The position numbers were made by a program, and so were the translations under genes. The notes beneath the pieces were generated by a model. That model made no database searches. It worked only from the letters and a program-made list of their open reading frames with translations, and was not told the DNA's origin. This document shows positions 35,601 through 46,984 of a DNA stretch of 64,000 bases, piece after piece. The stretch spans positions 1-64,000 of the forward strand of contig KZ627156.1 in the NCBI GenBank assembly GCA_002917775.1, written 5' to 3'. The DNA is from Glaciozyma antarctica PI12. Taxonomy: Eukaryota > Basidiomycota > Microbotryomycetes > Kriegeriales > Camptobasidiaceae. The stretch's first letter is position 1; each line of letters opens with the position of its first letter.

Positions 35601-37972
35601 CAATATCGACAAGCTTGACTTGTCCTGCGCCACCACATCAGCCTGGGAAGGAATCTCGGCGAGCGAGGAGGACGAACCGATCGGCGTATTGGTCACTGCC
35701 GTCGTCTTTCCAAGAAGGAGGAATTCAGAACCATTCGTTGTCGTAAGGTCGTGCGTGAACTGGTCAAACGCGCTGCAAAAAAAAAGCGTCAGCCTCGCTC
35801 CTTCCGGACCTCGCGAGCGAACTCACAGATGCTCCGTGTAGCTCGGTCCGATCCCCAGCGGCGCCTCCGGCAAGTTAAGCCTGATCGTCCCACTCGTTCC
35901 TCCCGCATTCTGCTGCAGCAGCGTCGTCTGCGCATCTCCCATCGGTGCCTCGAGCGTCGCCACGGCGGTCCTGTTGCTAACAATCGCGAACTGGTTCGCA
36001 AGCTGAACGATATTGAGGGAGAAGCCGAATGGAAGCCCGAAGGCGGCGGAGACTTTGGAAGAGTTGGCGCCGGGGGCGTAGGGTGTTGCGGGGTCGAAGG
36101 CGAGGGAGAGAGCTTCGATCGTGATGCCTTGGATGGGGCTGATGCGGCCGGTGGGAGATTCTGCGCGCGCGAGTCAGCACGGCAATGCTAAGAACGGCGA
36201 GGAGGACGTACGGAGAGGAACGTTGAGAACGAGCGCCTGAATTCCCTTCTTGAGCCACGCGATCGTCTCTCCGCTCGGTAGGGAGATGTCGAGTCCTCGA
36301 GCCGTAACGGGGGTAATCTCGCCGTTGAGGTAGTTGCTAAAGAGGATCGAGAGCTTGGCGAGGGCGGCGGGGTTGTCGGTGTAGGGCAGCATGCGGCCGA
36401 CGAGGTGGATCGTGTTGACGCCAGCGGTTAGGTTGATGGGCTGAGACGTTTGCGCAGGACTAGAACGTACTGTCAGCAGGAATCACACGCGAAGACGGAG
36501 GGGACGAACCCGAGGTAGAGATCCTCGTAGTAGAGTCCAACGCTCAGAGTGCCAATCTCGACACCAAACGCACTCGGGTTCGTCAGTTTCGTCACGACGG
36601 AGAGCGTAATTCCTCCCGCAGGGTCGTCTCCAGGGAGCTGGAAGTCGGAGATAGAGATGTCGGTCATGTTGGCCATTCCGGGGAGGGTGAGATCCTGCGT
36701 CGCGATTTAACGAGAGCGAGGAGGAAGAGGCGCGGAGGGACGAACCTTGACAAAGGAGAGGCCGTTCGCTGCGATGAAGCCAAACGCTTTCGCTTGCACC
36801 GACTCGCTCTTCAGACGCCAGGTGAACTCCTCCTGCGTGATGAGATCTGCGTTCGGAGGAAGCCCGAGTCAGCTGCAAATTCGAGGCGCAGGAGGGAACG
36901 AGACGCACATTCAGTGAATCGAGCAAAGCCAGGCTCGTTGAGGATCTGAAAGCTGGTCTTCTGCTTGATCCTGCCATGTCCGGCTGCGACGCCGATGGGC
37001 TCAAGAGCAAACTGGCCGATATGGAGCTCCTCGGTGAGGTTCTCGGGCGCGATCCAGTAGACGTCGACCGGGCGTTCAAAGTAGAGCTTGGCGGGGAAGA
37101 CGCCGCTGCGAACGAGGTGGTCAGCTCGCTTTCCTCGATGGCGGCGGAGAGGACCCCCACTCACACCTTCCTCGCCTGTCCTTCGAGGGTGAGGCCTGCA
37201 AACGAGTTAGCAGGGGATTTCGATACAGCGGGAGAGACGACGTACTGAAAGAGTTGTTGGTAGGAACGGTGATATTGGAGGAGGTGACGGAGAGGACTGA
37301 AGTGGAGAGGGTGTGAATGGCGACGGCTCGGAGGATGGGGAAGACGAGGAGGAGGATGGCGACGGCGGCGATGATGAGTCCCAAGACGGGGCAGAGAATC
37401 TTGAACTTCTTTGAGCGGTAGAGAGGCTTCTTGGCGTACGGAGTCCCTGCACCAGGCGTCAGCGGCGTCCCCTCCTCGTCGAGCGATCCTACTCACCCAA
37501 CGCCGCGAGGAACCCAATCGGCATCCCAGCCTTGTACGCCTGATCAAGCGCATCCGTCTTCTCCACCACCTCGTCCCTCTCACTAGATCCAGTGGTACTG
37601 CGCCCGCCCATCGCCGCTCCTCTCAAATGCGTCGTCGAAGTCGTCCTGTCCGAGTTCGCATCGGCCGACTGCCGACGGCGTGAAGAAGAAGCAGTAGGCT
37701 GGTTGATATAAGCGTCCTGTAGGCGTGGAAGGTCAGCGGCGGTGCTCCGCTGGGGTCCCCGGCCTCCCCGTCCGCCTGCCCTCCCTCCCTCCCCTCTTCC
37801 TCCTCGTGGCGCCTCAGCTCTCCCCACGCCCTGTACCGTCCTTCAAGCTAAGCCGAAGAGGACTCACGTCTCCCATCGTCTGCGGCGCCTCGTGCTCCCT
37901 GAACGGCACACGAACTCGCGCGCCGGAAGGAGGCTGGATGACAGAGTCGTCGTCGTCCCTGCTGGACCACAT
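23647..37972 (-). CDS. Giant single-pass membrane protein with four ~1,000-residue DUF3712-like super-repeats
   Basis: More than 40 short exons read as one protein of roughly 3,700-4,000 residues. The start is MWSSRDDDDSVIQPPSG (ATG at 37970-37972). After about 110 hydrophilic residues comes one membrane helix (FKILCPVLGLIIAAVAILLL), then a lumenal or extracellular body rich in beta-strand and Asn-x-Ser/Thr sites. The body repeats four times at about 3.0-3.3-kb spacing: an FTW-type motif (EEFTWRLKSESVQAKAFGF, PSFTWQIYGEELAVTALGI, PGFTWTVTTDRLRVKALGTI, PSFTWTVTTTKLRVRALGTI) recurs near 36.8, 33.6, 30.5 and 27.4 kb. The middle two repeats are the most alike. The fold resembles DUF3712/LEA-like repeat proteins; yeast Tag1 is, from memory, a vacuolar member. 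The C-terminal tail (23.65-24.75 kb) is Cys- and Thr/Ala-rich (GGECFCGGACEEW) and crosses an 11-nt direct repeat near 24.5 kb where the frame breaks, so it could be a separate or damaged portion. No paralogue boundary with a new start or membrane helix was seen inside. Confidence 0.82.
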
Positions 37973-39791
37973 GTCGCTGAGCGTGTGGTCGTGGGAACGC
38001 CTAAGAGCGGGCGGAGGGTGTAGCTGCGAGTGCTTGATGGATCTGTACGGAAAGAAACTGAGAGGCGGCAAAGTTCTGCAAAAGTTAGCGCGACGGCGGA
38101 GTCGGAGATGCCTGTGTTCCGCGGAGCTGCTGCACGAGTTGCTTGAGGGTCAAGATGGGCGGGAGTTGGCTGCTGGAGGGCAAAGAGCTGGTACGCAGGT
38201 ACGTCTGGCAGATGGAAGGCAATCAAACCCAGTCGAGGAGGAGGAGGCGGGCTCCACTTCCCCGCGTGTTCGCCGTAATTGGCGAGGGCGATTAATTGAG
38301 CATAGTTTCAGCGTTCAACTTGTGCCTCCTCGGACCTACTACGAGCTGTTTGTGGTACCTGCGGATACACCTGAGCAGTCGCAGGAAAAATTACGAGAGC
38401 GCAGGGAGCGAGAACGAGCGAAGTCGACCTGGAGGTATTCGGGGGCGAGCTTCTCGAAAGGTTGTCGCGGAGAAGGCGATGAGCTGGCAAACGGAACGGA
38501 GAGCTGAAGAAGGCTGTCGGTGATTCGTGCCCTTCTACGAAGGAGGTCGGAGCGAGCTGCGAGCGAGAATGTGTCAGCGAGCACAACAAGCCTTCAGCTC
38601 GTTCTGAAGCCGCAAGCAAGACGCACCTCGCGTCAGTCCGAGCCAGCTGCAAGCTCCACACTCAGAAAAGGCCGCCTTGGATATGGAGAAGGAGAGAAAG
38701 AGGGCGCAAGGATATTACCCCCACGCGTCCGAGCTAGAGTCGTTCGTCCTCCGCTCTTTGAAATACCGGTTGGAGAACGCGTTCACTCAGCAAGTACTGA
38801 ACCGTGGCCTGGAAAGGTATCCCAGATCGACCGAGGCAGGGAATCCGCGACTCGAGGGAGGAACGCAGGAGCGAGCGGAGCAGTGGTAAGCGAGGCCGCG
38901 ACGAGGGGGAGAGCGTAGATGCTGCTCAGAAGCAGGCAGCGAGCAGAGCTTTGGAAATAGCTGTCCCTGTGTCTAGAGGCTTGGAAGCCTTGCTCTCAGA
39001 CCGAGCTGAGCGCGCAGGAGAGGAGCGAGAGGAGAGGCCCGGAGCCGGAGTGGGTGAAAGGGTGGAGCTAGGCGGGTGAGCTCACGCGGATGCACTCTGA
39101 GCAGTTCCTCGCAGCGCAGAGTTTTTCAGCAGAGTCCCTGCCGTCGGCGAAGGCCTGAGAGTGTGTGGTCGGAGGAAGAAAGACGACGACCTGAGCTGCG
39201 GAGCTGTTCCTCTTCCTCCTCCACCCTCACTCGCACCAAGCTTCCCGCCTCCGTAAGTCGCCTTGGCCATTAGCTAGAGCCGCTGAGCACCAGATCAAGC
39301 CCCGAGGCGCGGTGGAGCTGACGGTCGAGCTGCCACCCGACCTTCGCCTTTTCTTCGACGCCAGGAGGAGGGACTGCAGAGCTTGGCACGAGGGGTCTGA
39401 AGAGTGTGCAGGGCGAGTTGGGGGATGCTTGAGGAGGCGGTACGGCGGGAGGAGCAGCTGCAGGGCGATCTGGAGCTGGGGGATCTGAGGGAGAGGTGCC
39501 ATCTCGGAGTGGGAGGCTAGGCGGGGATGGCGGAGGGGGCCAGCTGCTCACCTGCGCTGGAATACTTTTGAGCGTAGAAGGTATCTGCTTTTGGTGGTGC
39601 TGCTGACGGGCGAGGTGTTGGGGGTGCCCACTGCTGCTCGCCTGGACCCGCTGCTCTCCAGCTGGCCTCGAGGCCTGGTGCTCGACCTGAAGCCAGCAGA
39701 CCGACTCGTTTACACCCCTCGAGCAGACAGGAACCGCTCGCTAACGTCCTCCCCCTGAGCAGCTACCCTCGCCGCTCAGCACCTCGAGCGG
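37973..39791. other. Long intergenic region with possible 5' leader introns
   Basis: About 1.8 kb between the giant gene start and FOL1. On the minus strand there are intron-like signals (donor GTGCGTCTTGC near 38624, branch CTGAC and acceptor CGCTCGCAG near 38558; another acceptor TTTTGCAG near 38074), which could belong to spliced 5' leader exons of the giant gene. An open stretch at 38390-38560 (KLAPEYLQVDFARSRSLRSR) has no ATG context I trust. The rest, including Pro/Ser-coding frames at 39230-39550, is not recognisable as a gene. Confidence 0.4.
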
Positions 39792-42164
39792 ATGAGCCCC
39801 CGCGACATCATCTCCATCACCGCCCTCTCCCTCCGCACGCCCTGCCTCGAGCGCGACCTCTGGCAACGCCCCTCCAAGCCTCAACCCCTCCTACTCTCTC
39901 TCTGGATCTCGACCTCCATCACCTCTGAAGCCTCTGTCGACAACCTCCTCGGCGGCTCTCTCAACTACGGTTCCGTCACCAAGGCCATCGAGAAAGCCAT
40001 CGCCTCCCTCGACCCGTCCATCGAAATCGCCCTCGAGGTCCTCGCAGATCACCTCGCCGCCACAGTCCTCTTCACCGCCAACGCTCCCAACGTTCGCATC
40101 GAGCTCACCCGCCCTCGCGCTCTCCTGTCGGCCGCCGCAATCGGAGTCGAAATCTACCGCACCCACTCCGACTACCTCTCCACCTCCTCACCTTACTCCC
40201 TCGACCCCAGTTCTCCCAACTCCCCTCTCGACACCTTCTTCGTCCGCTCCCTCCGCCGCCTTATCGTTATCGGCATCAACGCGTGCGAACGCCTAGACGA
40301 GCAAGAAGTTATCGTCGACCTCTCCTTCTTCCCTTCCACCACCATGCCTTTCCTCAGCACCGCCGCTCGACCCTGCTGGACCGCCTGGCGCCCCGTCATC
40401 AAATCTCTCGAATCCGTGCGTCCTCCCCTCTCCCGGTCCCCTCCTTCGCTAACTTCGATCGCAGTACCTCTCCACCTCGGCCCCTCTCACCATCGAAGCT
40501 CCCGCCACCGCTCTCGCCCAAATCGTCGTCTCCCCTCCCGTACCAGGCTGGGACGTCCCAAAGACGACGGTGCGGATCGCCAAGCCGCACGCCCTCATGT
40601 TTGCGCAGTTCCCTGCGGTACAGGTTACGAGGGAGAGGAGCGACTTCTTCCTTCCGTCTGGGAAGCTACGAGCGGCTGGAATGAGCACGGTCGCGGCAGA
40701 GGGGACACATCGGGTTATTCTCGGAGTCGGGACGAACATGGGCGAGCGAGTGGGGAACATCTCGAGGGCGCTCAAGGAGCTGGAAAAGGAGGGAACGACA
40801 AAGGTTGTGGCGACGAGCGCGATGTACGAAAGCGATGCGATGTACGTGACGGACCAAGCTGCGTTCCTCAACGCTGCAGTCGAGGTGCGTTCTCTCCTTC
40901 CTCGCTTCTTCGCATCGCTGACCTTGGGCATGCAGATCGAGACGACACTCTCCCCTCTGACCCTCCTCGCCCTCCTCAAAGCGACCGAAGACGCCCTCGG
41001 ACGCGAGAAGACGTTCCGCAACGGTCCGCGAGTGATCGATCTCGACATCCTCTTCTACGACGACCTGGTCTACGACTCGCGCGATGATCCCTCCAACGAC
41101 CCGAAGCTATGGCTCAAAATTCCTCACGCTAGCATTGCAGAGCGCGAGTTCGTTCTCCGTCCTCTCGCCGAGTACGTCGTGCCTCCTCGCCGTGCACTCG
41201 CCACTAACCCCATCTTTCCAGCCTCTCCACCATCACCCACCCCTCTCTCCACTCGACTCCCTCCTCCCTCCTCTCGACTCTTCTCCTCACCACCCCCTCC
41301 ACCACCCACCGCGTCCTCCCCCTCTCCCCCTCCATCACGCACGCGCTCGGCACGCGCACCCTCCTCATGTCAATCCTCAACGCCACTCCCGACTCCTTCT
41401 CCGACGGCGGGGACAACCTCTCCCTCTCCACCTCCCTCGCTTCCGCCCTCTCCCACCTCTCGCACGGCGTCGACATCCTCGACATCGGCGGAATGAGCAC
41501 CCGCCCCGGCGCAGCCAATGTCGACGAAAGCACCGAGATCTCTCGCGTCGTCCCCCTCCTTCGCGCACTGAGGGATCAGGGCGTACTCGTGCCGATCTCG
41601 ATCGATACGTTCCGTCCGGCGGTGGCGCGCGCAGCGGTGGAAGCGGGTGCGACGATTATCAACGACGTCTTGGGAGGAGCGGAGGAGGGGATGGTAGAGA
41701 CGATGGCGGAGCTGGACGTTCCGGTCGTGTTGATGCATTCGCGTGGGACGCCAGAGACGATGAGTGGGATGACGGAGTACGGAGGGGATGTCGTTGGTGG
41801 TGTTCGAGCAGAGTTGGAGGAGAGGGTACAGAGGGCTCTCGAGGCGGGGGTGAAGAGGTGGAACATCATCGTTGATCCGGGGGTTGGGTTCGCCAAGACG
41901 GGCGAGGACAACCTCGTGCTTTTGCGGCGGATGAGGGAGGTGATTGGGGAGGGAGAGCTGGGGAAGTACCCTTCTCTCGTGGGGCTCTCGAGGAAGAAGT
42001 TCCTCGGGACGATCACGGGGAAGCAGGCTCCCAAGGAGCGCGTATGGGGAACAGCAGCGGGAGTGACGGCGAGCGTCGCTGGAGGAGCCGATATCGTTCG
42101 CGTTCACGACGTCGCGGAGATGGTTGACGTAGTTCGAGTCGCCGATGGGATCTATCGCGCCTGA
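39792..42164 (+). CDS. FOL1: Trifunctional folate synthesis protein (DHNA, HPPK, DHPS)
   Basis: Exons 39792-40415, 40465-40884, 40936-41171 and 41222-42164 join in phase to 740 residues (yeast Fol1 is about 820). Residues about 1-290 are the dihydroneopterin aldolase part, present as two related modules as in other fungi (SVTKAIEKAIASLDPSIEIA, WDVPKTTVRIAKPHALMF). HPPK follows (VILGVGTNMGERVGNISRAL, LGREKTFRNGPRVIDLDILF). The last part is dihydropteroate synthase: MSILNATPDSFSDGGDN, DILDIGGMSTRPGAANV, PISIDTFRPAVARAAVEAG, VVLMHSRGTPETM, IIVDPGVGFAKTGEDN and LVGLSRKKFLG. DHPS joins the pterin to p-aminobenzoate and is the sulfonamide target. All expected loops are present, so the enzyme looks whole. 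Confidence 0.96.
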
Positions 42165-42201
42165 ATGCAATAATCTATTCCGGCTATAGCGTTCGGTGCA
42201 G

Positions 42202-43245
42202 CTACTCTTTCGCAACCCCACTCCGCTCCCAAAGACTCCGCACTGCAGCCCAATACCGCTGCTCGTTCCCCGGTCCTCGAACGTGTGAGACATGCTGCGT
42301 TCCATCAAACTTCTCGAGCCGAACGTCGACGCCGTTCGATTTAGCGATGGCGGCGTGGGCTTCGACGTGCGGGGCTGGGATGAGGAGGTCCTCGGGGGAG
42401 TAGACGTAGAGGCGAGGGACGGGAGGGAGGTTCGAGTTGAGGTAGGTTCCCATGAGATGGAGTGTCGAGGGTTTACGCCGGATGCTACAGTCGACCTGGT
42501 TAGCCCAGTCCAGCGAAAGAACGAGAGGAAGACGCACAAGTTGGACAATTTGGCGAAAGCGTAGAAGATAGCGACCAGCGCCGAAGCCGGGATCTTGGTC
42601 CACAGCGACCTCAACGGCGCCGTGAACGCCCTAATCGATATCTTCAGATCCGTATCCCCAGGACACGAATCAAACACCACCGCCCTCGCCGGCAACCCCT
42701 TCCCGTCTCCTCCCAACAGCCGCTTCGTCTCCCCCGTCCCCCCTTGCTCAAACAGCTCGTTCACCGTCCTTAGCCCAAAGCATCCTCCATTCGAGAACGT
42801 ATGCACGAGGATCGGGCTCGTCGGTCCCGGGACGGCAGCGGGTGCTCGAGAGCGGATGAGGGAGGCGACGGGTTGGAACGAGGCGAGGTGGGAGGAGCGT
42901 AGGCGGTAGAAGTGGGTTTGGCGGGAGCGGATCAGGAGGAGTGTAGCTGCTGGGAACTGCTAGGTCGTCAGCGTGCGTCCTTGTGCTGGTGGGGTAGTCG
43001 GCAGCTCCGCGTCGGCTCCGCTCCGCCTTCCCAGCGCTGTGAGAGAGCGCGCGAGGACTCACCAGCAGCCTGTACGCATCCGTGTACTTCTCGAGGTGCT
43101 TCATCTGCGCGTCCATCCACCCGAACAGGACCACCAGCTCAGGATCCTTGGAGCTGCCCGTCGACACCGGCAATCCCTCTGCCTTGGGCGCAGGTTCTCC
43201 GACGTAGAGGTCTGGGGAGATGCACTTGAGAGACGATTTCGACAT
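42202..43245 (-). CDS. TMEM53/DUF829-type alpha/beta hydrolase
   Basis: The start is MSKSSLKCISPDLYVG (ATG at 43243-43245). Family hallmarks are ELVVLFGWMDAQMKHLEKYT, LVHTFSNGGCFGLRTVNELF with the nucleophile-elbow-like FSNGG, GLPARAVVFDSCPGDTD, and a C-terminal PRLYVYSPEDLLIPAPHVEA then EKFDGTQHVSHVR, which supply plausible catalytic Asp and His. Three or four exons with GTGCGT/GTGAGT donors are needed. Human TMEM53 sits at the nuclear envelope, but fungal members are mostly uncharacterised and the substrate is unknown. The gene follows the complex I flavoprotein on the same strand with about 180 bp between stop and start. Confidence 0.82.
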
Positions 43246-43427
43246 CGTTTCGCCGTGGCCGGAAGTGGAGGGAGAGAGGGAGAAAAGAGAACGGCGTCTC
43301 GAGCGGGGACTGCGCGAGATTTCGCTGACCGAGGCGCTTTCCCAATCTTCTCCCTGAACCCCCAACAGCTCGCGATCTACCAAAACTCGATTACACTCCT
43401 CGTACCGCACCGCACCGGACCGCGCAT

Positions 43428-45715
43428 CTACTTCAAGAGGGGGTACGCGTCGGGAAGGCTGAGTCCAATGTTGTCGGGGTAGGCGAGGCTAGGATCGACG
43501 TCGGAGCGAAGGTGACCACCGAAGAGGACCTGTCCGTTCTTCTGCTGGAACTGCTGAATGCGAGCCTCGACCTCGGGACCTGCGTGCGCGTATCAAGTCA
43601 GCGTACGATCAACGAGGAGCGAAGAGGGACTAACGGAAGTGCCTCAACAGACCCTGAACAGGCCACGCCGCCGCGTCTCCGAGAGCGCAGATCGTGTGTC
43701 CCTCGATCTCCTTCGTAAGCTCAAAGAGCATGTCGATCTCGCGCTCGTGCGCGCGTCCCTCGACGAACCGGTCCATCATCTTCTCGAGCCAGGTCGTTCC
43801 CTCGCGGCAAGGCGTGCACTGTCCGCACGACTCGTGCTTGTAGAACTGCGTGTGGCGTGGATTAGTACCGTGTATCATAGAGGATAGAGGACGGAACGAA
43901 CCTTGGCGAAACGGGCGATGGCGCGAACGATATCGGTCGACTTGTCCATGACGATGACGGCTCCTGTTCCGAGACCCGACTGAAGGTCCTTAAGCGAGTC
44001 AAAGTCCATCCTGCGTGCGTGCGTTCGTCAGCTTTCAATCCCTCGCACCACCAAAAAGCGAGAAGAACGCACAAAGCCTGCTCGGAGAGGTGCTTGGGAA
44101 GGACGGGGACGGAACTTCCTCCGGGGATGATACCGAGCAAGTTGTCCCATCCTCCCTTGACTCCACCGCAGTGACGATCGATGAGCTCGCGCAACGGGAT
44201 CGACATCTCCTCCTCGACAACGCAAGGGTTGTTGACGTGACCCGAGATGCAGAACAGCTTGGTGCCCTGGTTCCTCTCCCTCCCGAATCCAGCGAACCAC
44301 GCCGCTCCTCGCCGAATGATCGTAGGCGCCACAGCGACGGTCTCGACGTTGGCGACGGTCGTAGGGCAACCGAAAAGTCCGACATCGGCGGGGAACGGAG
44401 GCTTGAGACGAGGCTTGCCCTGCTTGCCCTCGAGCGACTCGATCAGAGCCGTCTCCTCGCCGCAGATGTACGCTCCTGCTCCTCGGTGAAGGTAGACGTC
44501 GAAATCGTAGCCCGAACCGCACGCGTTCTTGCCGATCAAGCCGGCCTTGTACGCCTCGGTGATGGCCTGCTGGACGTGGTCCGACTCGACAAAGAACTCT
44601 CCGCGAATGTAGATGTAGGCTGCGAGGAGGTCGTGGATCAGCTGGGAGTCGCCGACGGAGGGAGAAACCAAACGAACCAGCGGTAGCGTTCATCGCGCGT
44701 CCGGCGACGAGGCAGCCCTCGATGAGCTTGTGAGGGTCACCACGGAGAATCTCTCGGTCCTTGCTGCTCGTACCCGATCGTCAGTCCCCCGCTCCTCGCA
44801 GCACGAAGCACGAGCGAAACGCACCAAGTACCAGGCTCTCCCTCATCGGCGTTGACGACGAGGTAACGAGGTCGCTTGTCGTTCTGCCATCCAGGCTTGT
44901 TCATGAACGACCACTTGAGTCCCGAGGGGAATCCAGCGCCTCCTCGACCGCGAAGACCCGAGTCCTTGATCTGCTGAATGAGCCAGTTGTCGCCCTTGAG
45001 GATAATGTCCTTGGTTCGGTGCCAGTCTCCGCGTGCCTGTGGGTCGTCGTTTCAAAAGTCAGTGCCTGTTCTGGGTGTGCTCGTTGCTGCTGAGATCGTC
45101 TCCAGCGAGAGGGAAGCTCGACAGGTGGTGTGCGACCGGCGTAGCTCCTCCTCCTCGCCTGAGCTCCATCGTCCGCCACTTCAGCTCCCCCTCCGGTCTT
45201 CACTCCAGAGTCTTGAGCCACCACGAGCTGCCCGCTCGGCTTGGGCATGGCCTCCTCCGAGCAGCTCAAACCGCCCTCGCCAGAACACGGCGATAGAGCT
45301 GCGCCCATTGGCCATCTCAACTCATCGAGGTCAAGACGTCCTCGGCGTAGCTGCTCCGCTGGCCTGAGTCCTCCCAACGTCCCTCCCGATGCAGTCGCAA
45401 CGCTAACGCACCCCTCCAACTCCTCCGATCGCGCTCAGCTTCCCTCCCTCCTCCGTCCCCGATCCTGCCCATCGACCCGCACTGACGCAACGCCCGACTC
45501 ACCTGCGCTCCCTTTAAGCCATGATCGCGGCGCAAGTTGGAGTTGCTAAAGATACGATCCTGATCCCTGAGACCTCCAAAGGTAGTCTTCCTAGGCGGGG
45601 GTGCCGGGGGATCCTGGACTGTTGCGAGTGTTCGGCGGAAGGTTGGGTTAAGGATGCGGGAGGGGGAAGGGCGGGGGAGAGCGTGTGAGAGGGAGAGGGG
45701 GCGGCGGGGTGGCAT
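43428..45715 (-). CDS. Mitochondrial complex I 51-kDa flavoprotein subunit (NDUFV1/NuoF)
   Basis: This subunit binds NADH, FMN and the N3 4Fe-4S cluster at the tip of respiratory complex I in the matrix. The start is [16 protein letters not shown] (ATG at 45713-45715), an Arg/Ser-rich targeting presequence. Conserved blocks are [33 protein letters not shown] (FMN/NADH glycine loop), [48 protein letters not shown] and the cluster ligands [20 protein letters not shown] then [20 protein letters not shown]. The last exon ends [16 protein letters not shown] with a TAG at 43428-43430. The first intron is unusually long (roughly 460 nt) for this window. Confidence 0.96.
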
Positions 45716-45776
45716 GGCCTTGGTGGTGCTGTTGCTGGTGAGCGAGGATCGGGAGAGCCTCTGGAGGAGAAGTAGA

Positions 45777-45823
45777 GTCAAAATATTGAAATATTTTTGA
45801 CCCGGAGGGACCTGGGCCAAAAA
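45777..45823. promoter_or_regulatory. Two overlapping inverted repeats upstream of the complex I gene
   Basis: GTCAAAATATTGAAATATT then TTTGAC (45777-45801) is a near-palindrome in an otherwise GC-rich promoter. It overlaps a second inverted repeat, TTTTTGACCC (45794-45803) with GGGCCAAAAA (45814-45823), matching 9 of 10 across a 10-nt spacer. They lie about 60-110 bp upstream of the flavoprotein ATG and next to the transposase relic, so they could be promoter elements or an element end. Confidence 0.45.
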
Positions 45824-45917
45824 CAATATCGCGAATCTCGCTGCCGAGCGGCGCCGCTTCCACCTCCTTCAAAGCTGGAGGAACCGCCGGACGCAGCTTT
45901 TCCGAGGCGCGAAGAAG

Positions 45918-46642
45918 ATGGGGAGTAAGACGGACCGGACGAAGGTCAGAAGTAGGCTTCGCGAGATGGAACACGGGTGCGTGGCTGTCTCGCTCTCCAC
46001 GGCGATCGAGGCTGACGTCTGCTCTCGTAGGTTGCTCGAGTCGAAGGTCCACACGAACGCCGTCGAGATCCTCGCAAGGGAGCGACAGTACTTCATCGAG
46101 CTCGCCGCGACGGTCCCCCGCTTCCAACCTATCGCCACCGCCGCGATCGCATATATCGACTACTTTGCGTTCTAGACGCCCGAGGCGTTCTGGCAGAGCT
46201 GGTCGGCGTACGGTAGGCTCGCCGCAGCTGCTGCTCTCGGCTCCGAGATCGCCACCGTCGTCGTCAACACGACGAACTATCTCGAGTCGTTCAACAACGT
46301 GCTCAAGCGGAAGTTCCTCGCGCGCTGGCAGCACGGTGGACGACGCATTCGACTGGACGTCCTCATCTCCCTCCTCATCACCATCATCCTCCCCAGCATC
46401 TTCACTCGCGCCGCGCTCCTGGGAAAGACGTCGAGAACTAAGATGCGCTCCTCGCTAGTCTTCCCGGCGGTGCCGCCCTTGTCGAGCGTCGGGTCGGTGA
46501 CGCGCTGGCGCGTCGCGCTCCCCACACCCTCCCCATCCTCGCCTACCGCGTCGCCGACTTGGAGAGGGACGCCAAAGCTGCCGACCTTCTCAACGCCAGC
46601 CCCTCTCGCCTCAAAGCTTTGGCAGAGAGCTGGCGCGCCTGA
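45918..46642 (+). mobile_element. Degraded DNA-transposon transposase fragment (MULE-like)
   Basis: Conceptual translation gives RSRLREMEHGCVAVSLSTAI, then TPEAFWQSWSAYGRLAAAAA, NTTNYLESFNNVLKRKFLA and RLDVLISLLITIILPSIF. The pattern N-x-Y/H-L-E-S-F-N-x-x-L-K followed by a Leu/Ile-rich stretch is typical of transposase C-terminal parts in basidiomycete genomes and suggests a Mutator-like DDE transposase, although the family call is from memory. The reading frame is broken at least twice and the N-terminal catalytic part is not seen. No terminal inverted repeats were identified. It lies between the complex I promoter and the Myb-like gene. Confidence 0.55.
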
Positions 46643-46984
46643 GACCCCACTTGGAAGGCACTCTCATGCGACGAGTTATTTCGCACGCGCGTCGCCATGA
46701 CGAGAGGCGTCACGGCAGCATAAAAGGACGAACCCAAAGCTTACGGAGCAGACGAGAGAGCGAGAGCGCAGTAGGTGTCGAAGAAGAAGAAAAGAAGGAG
46801 GATGTCTGCGGCACGAGCAGAGCGGATATCGAAGCAGGTGAGGAGCAGAAAGACGAAAGCGACAAAGAACAACCCCTTTCGCAGCTCGAAGACTCTTCAA
46901 AAACATGGCGTCCATCTTGCCCCAACCGCCGAGCTCCCCTCCCCCTTGAACAACTGATGGGTCCCCGAGCATCCACCGCGTCGA
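46643..46984. other. Intergenic flank between transposase relic and Myb-like gene
   Basis: About 340 bp with no gene recognised. It includes the 3' flank of the Myb-like gene and possibly further decayed element sequence. Confidence 0.4.

Noticed and set aside
38296-39551. Several open frames on both strands upstream of FOL1
   Set aside because: They are low-complexity and lack starts, motifs or consistent splicing; some intron-like signals were kept only as a possible 5' leader.
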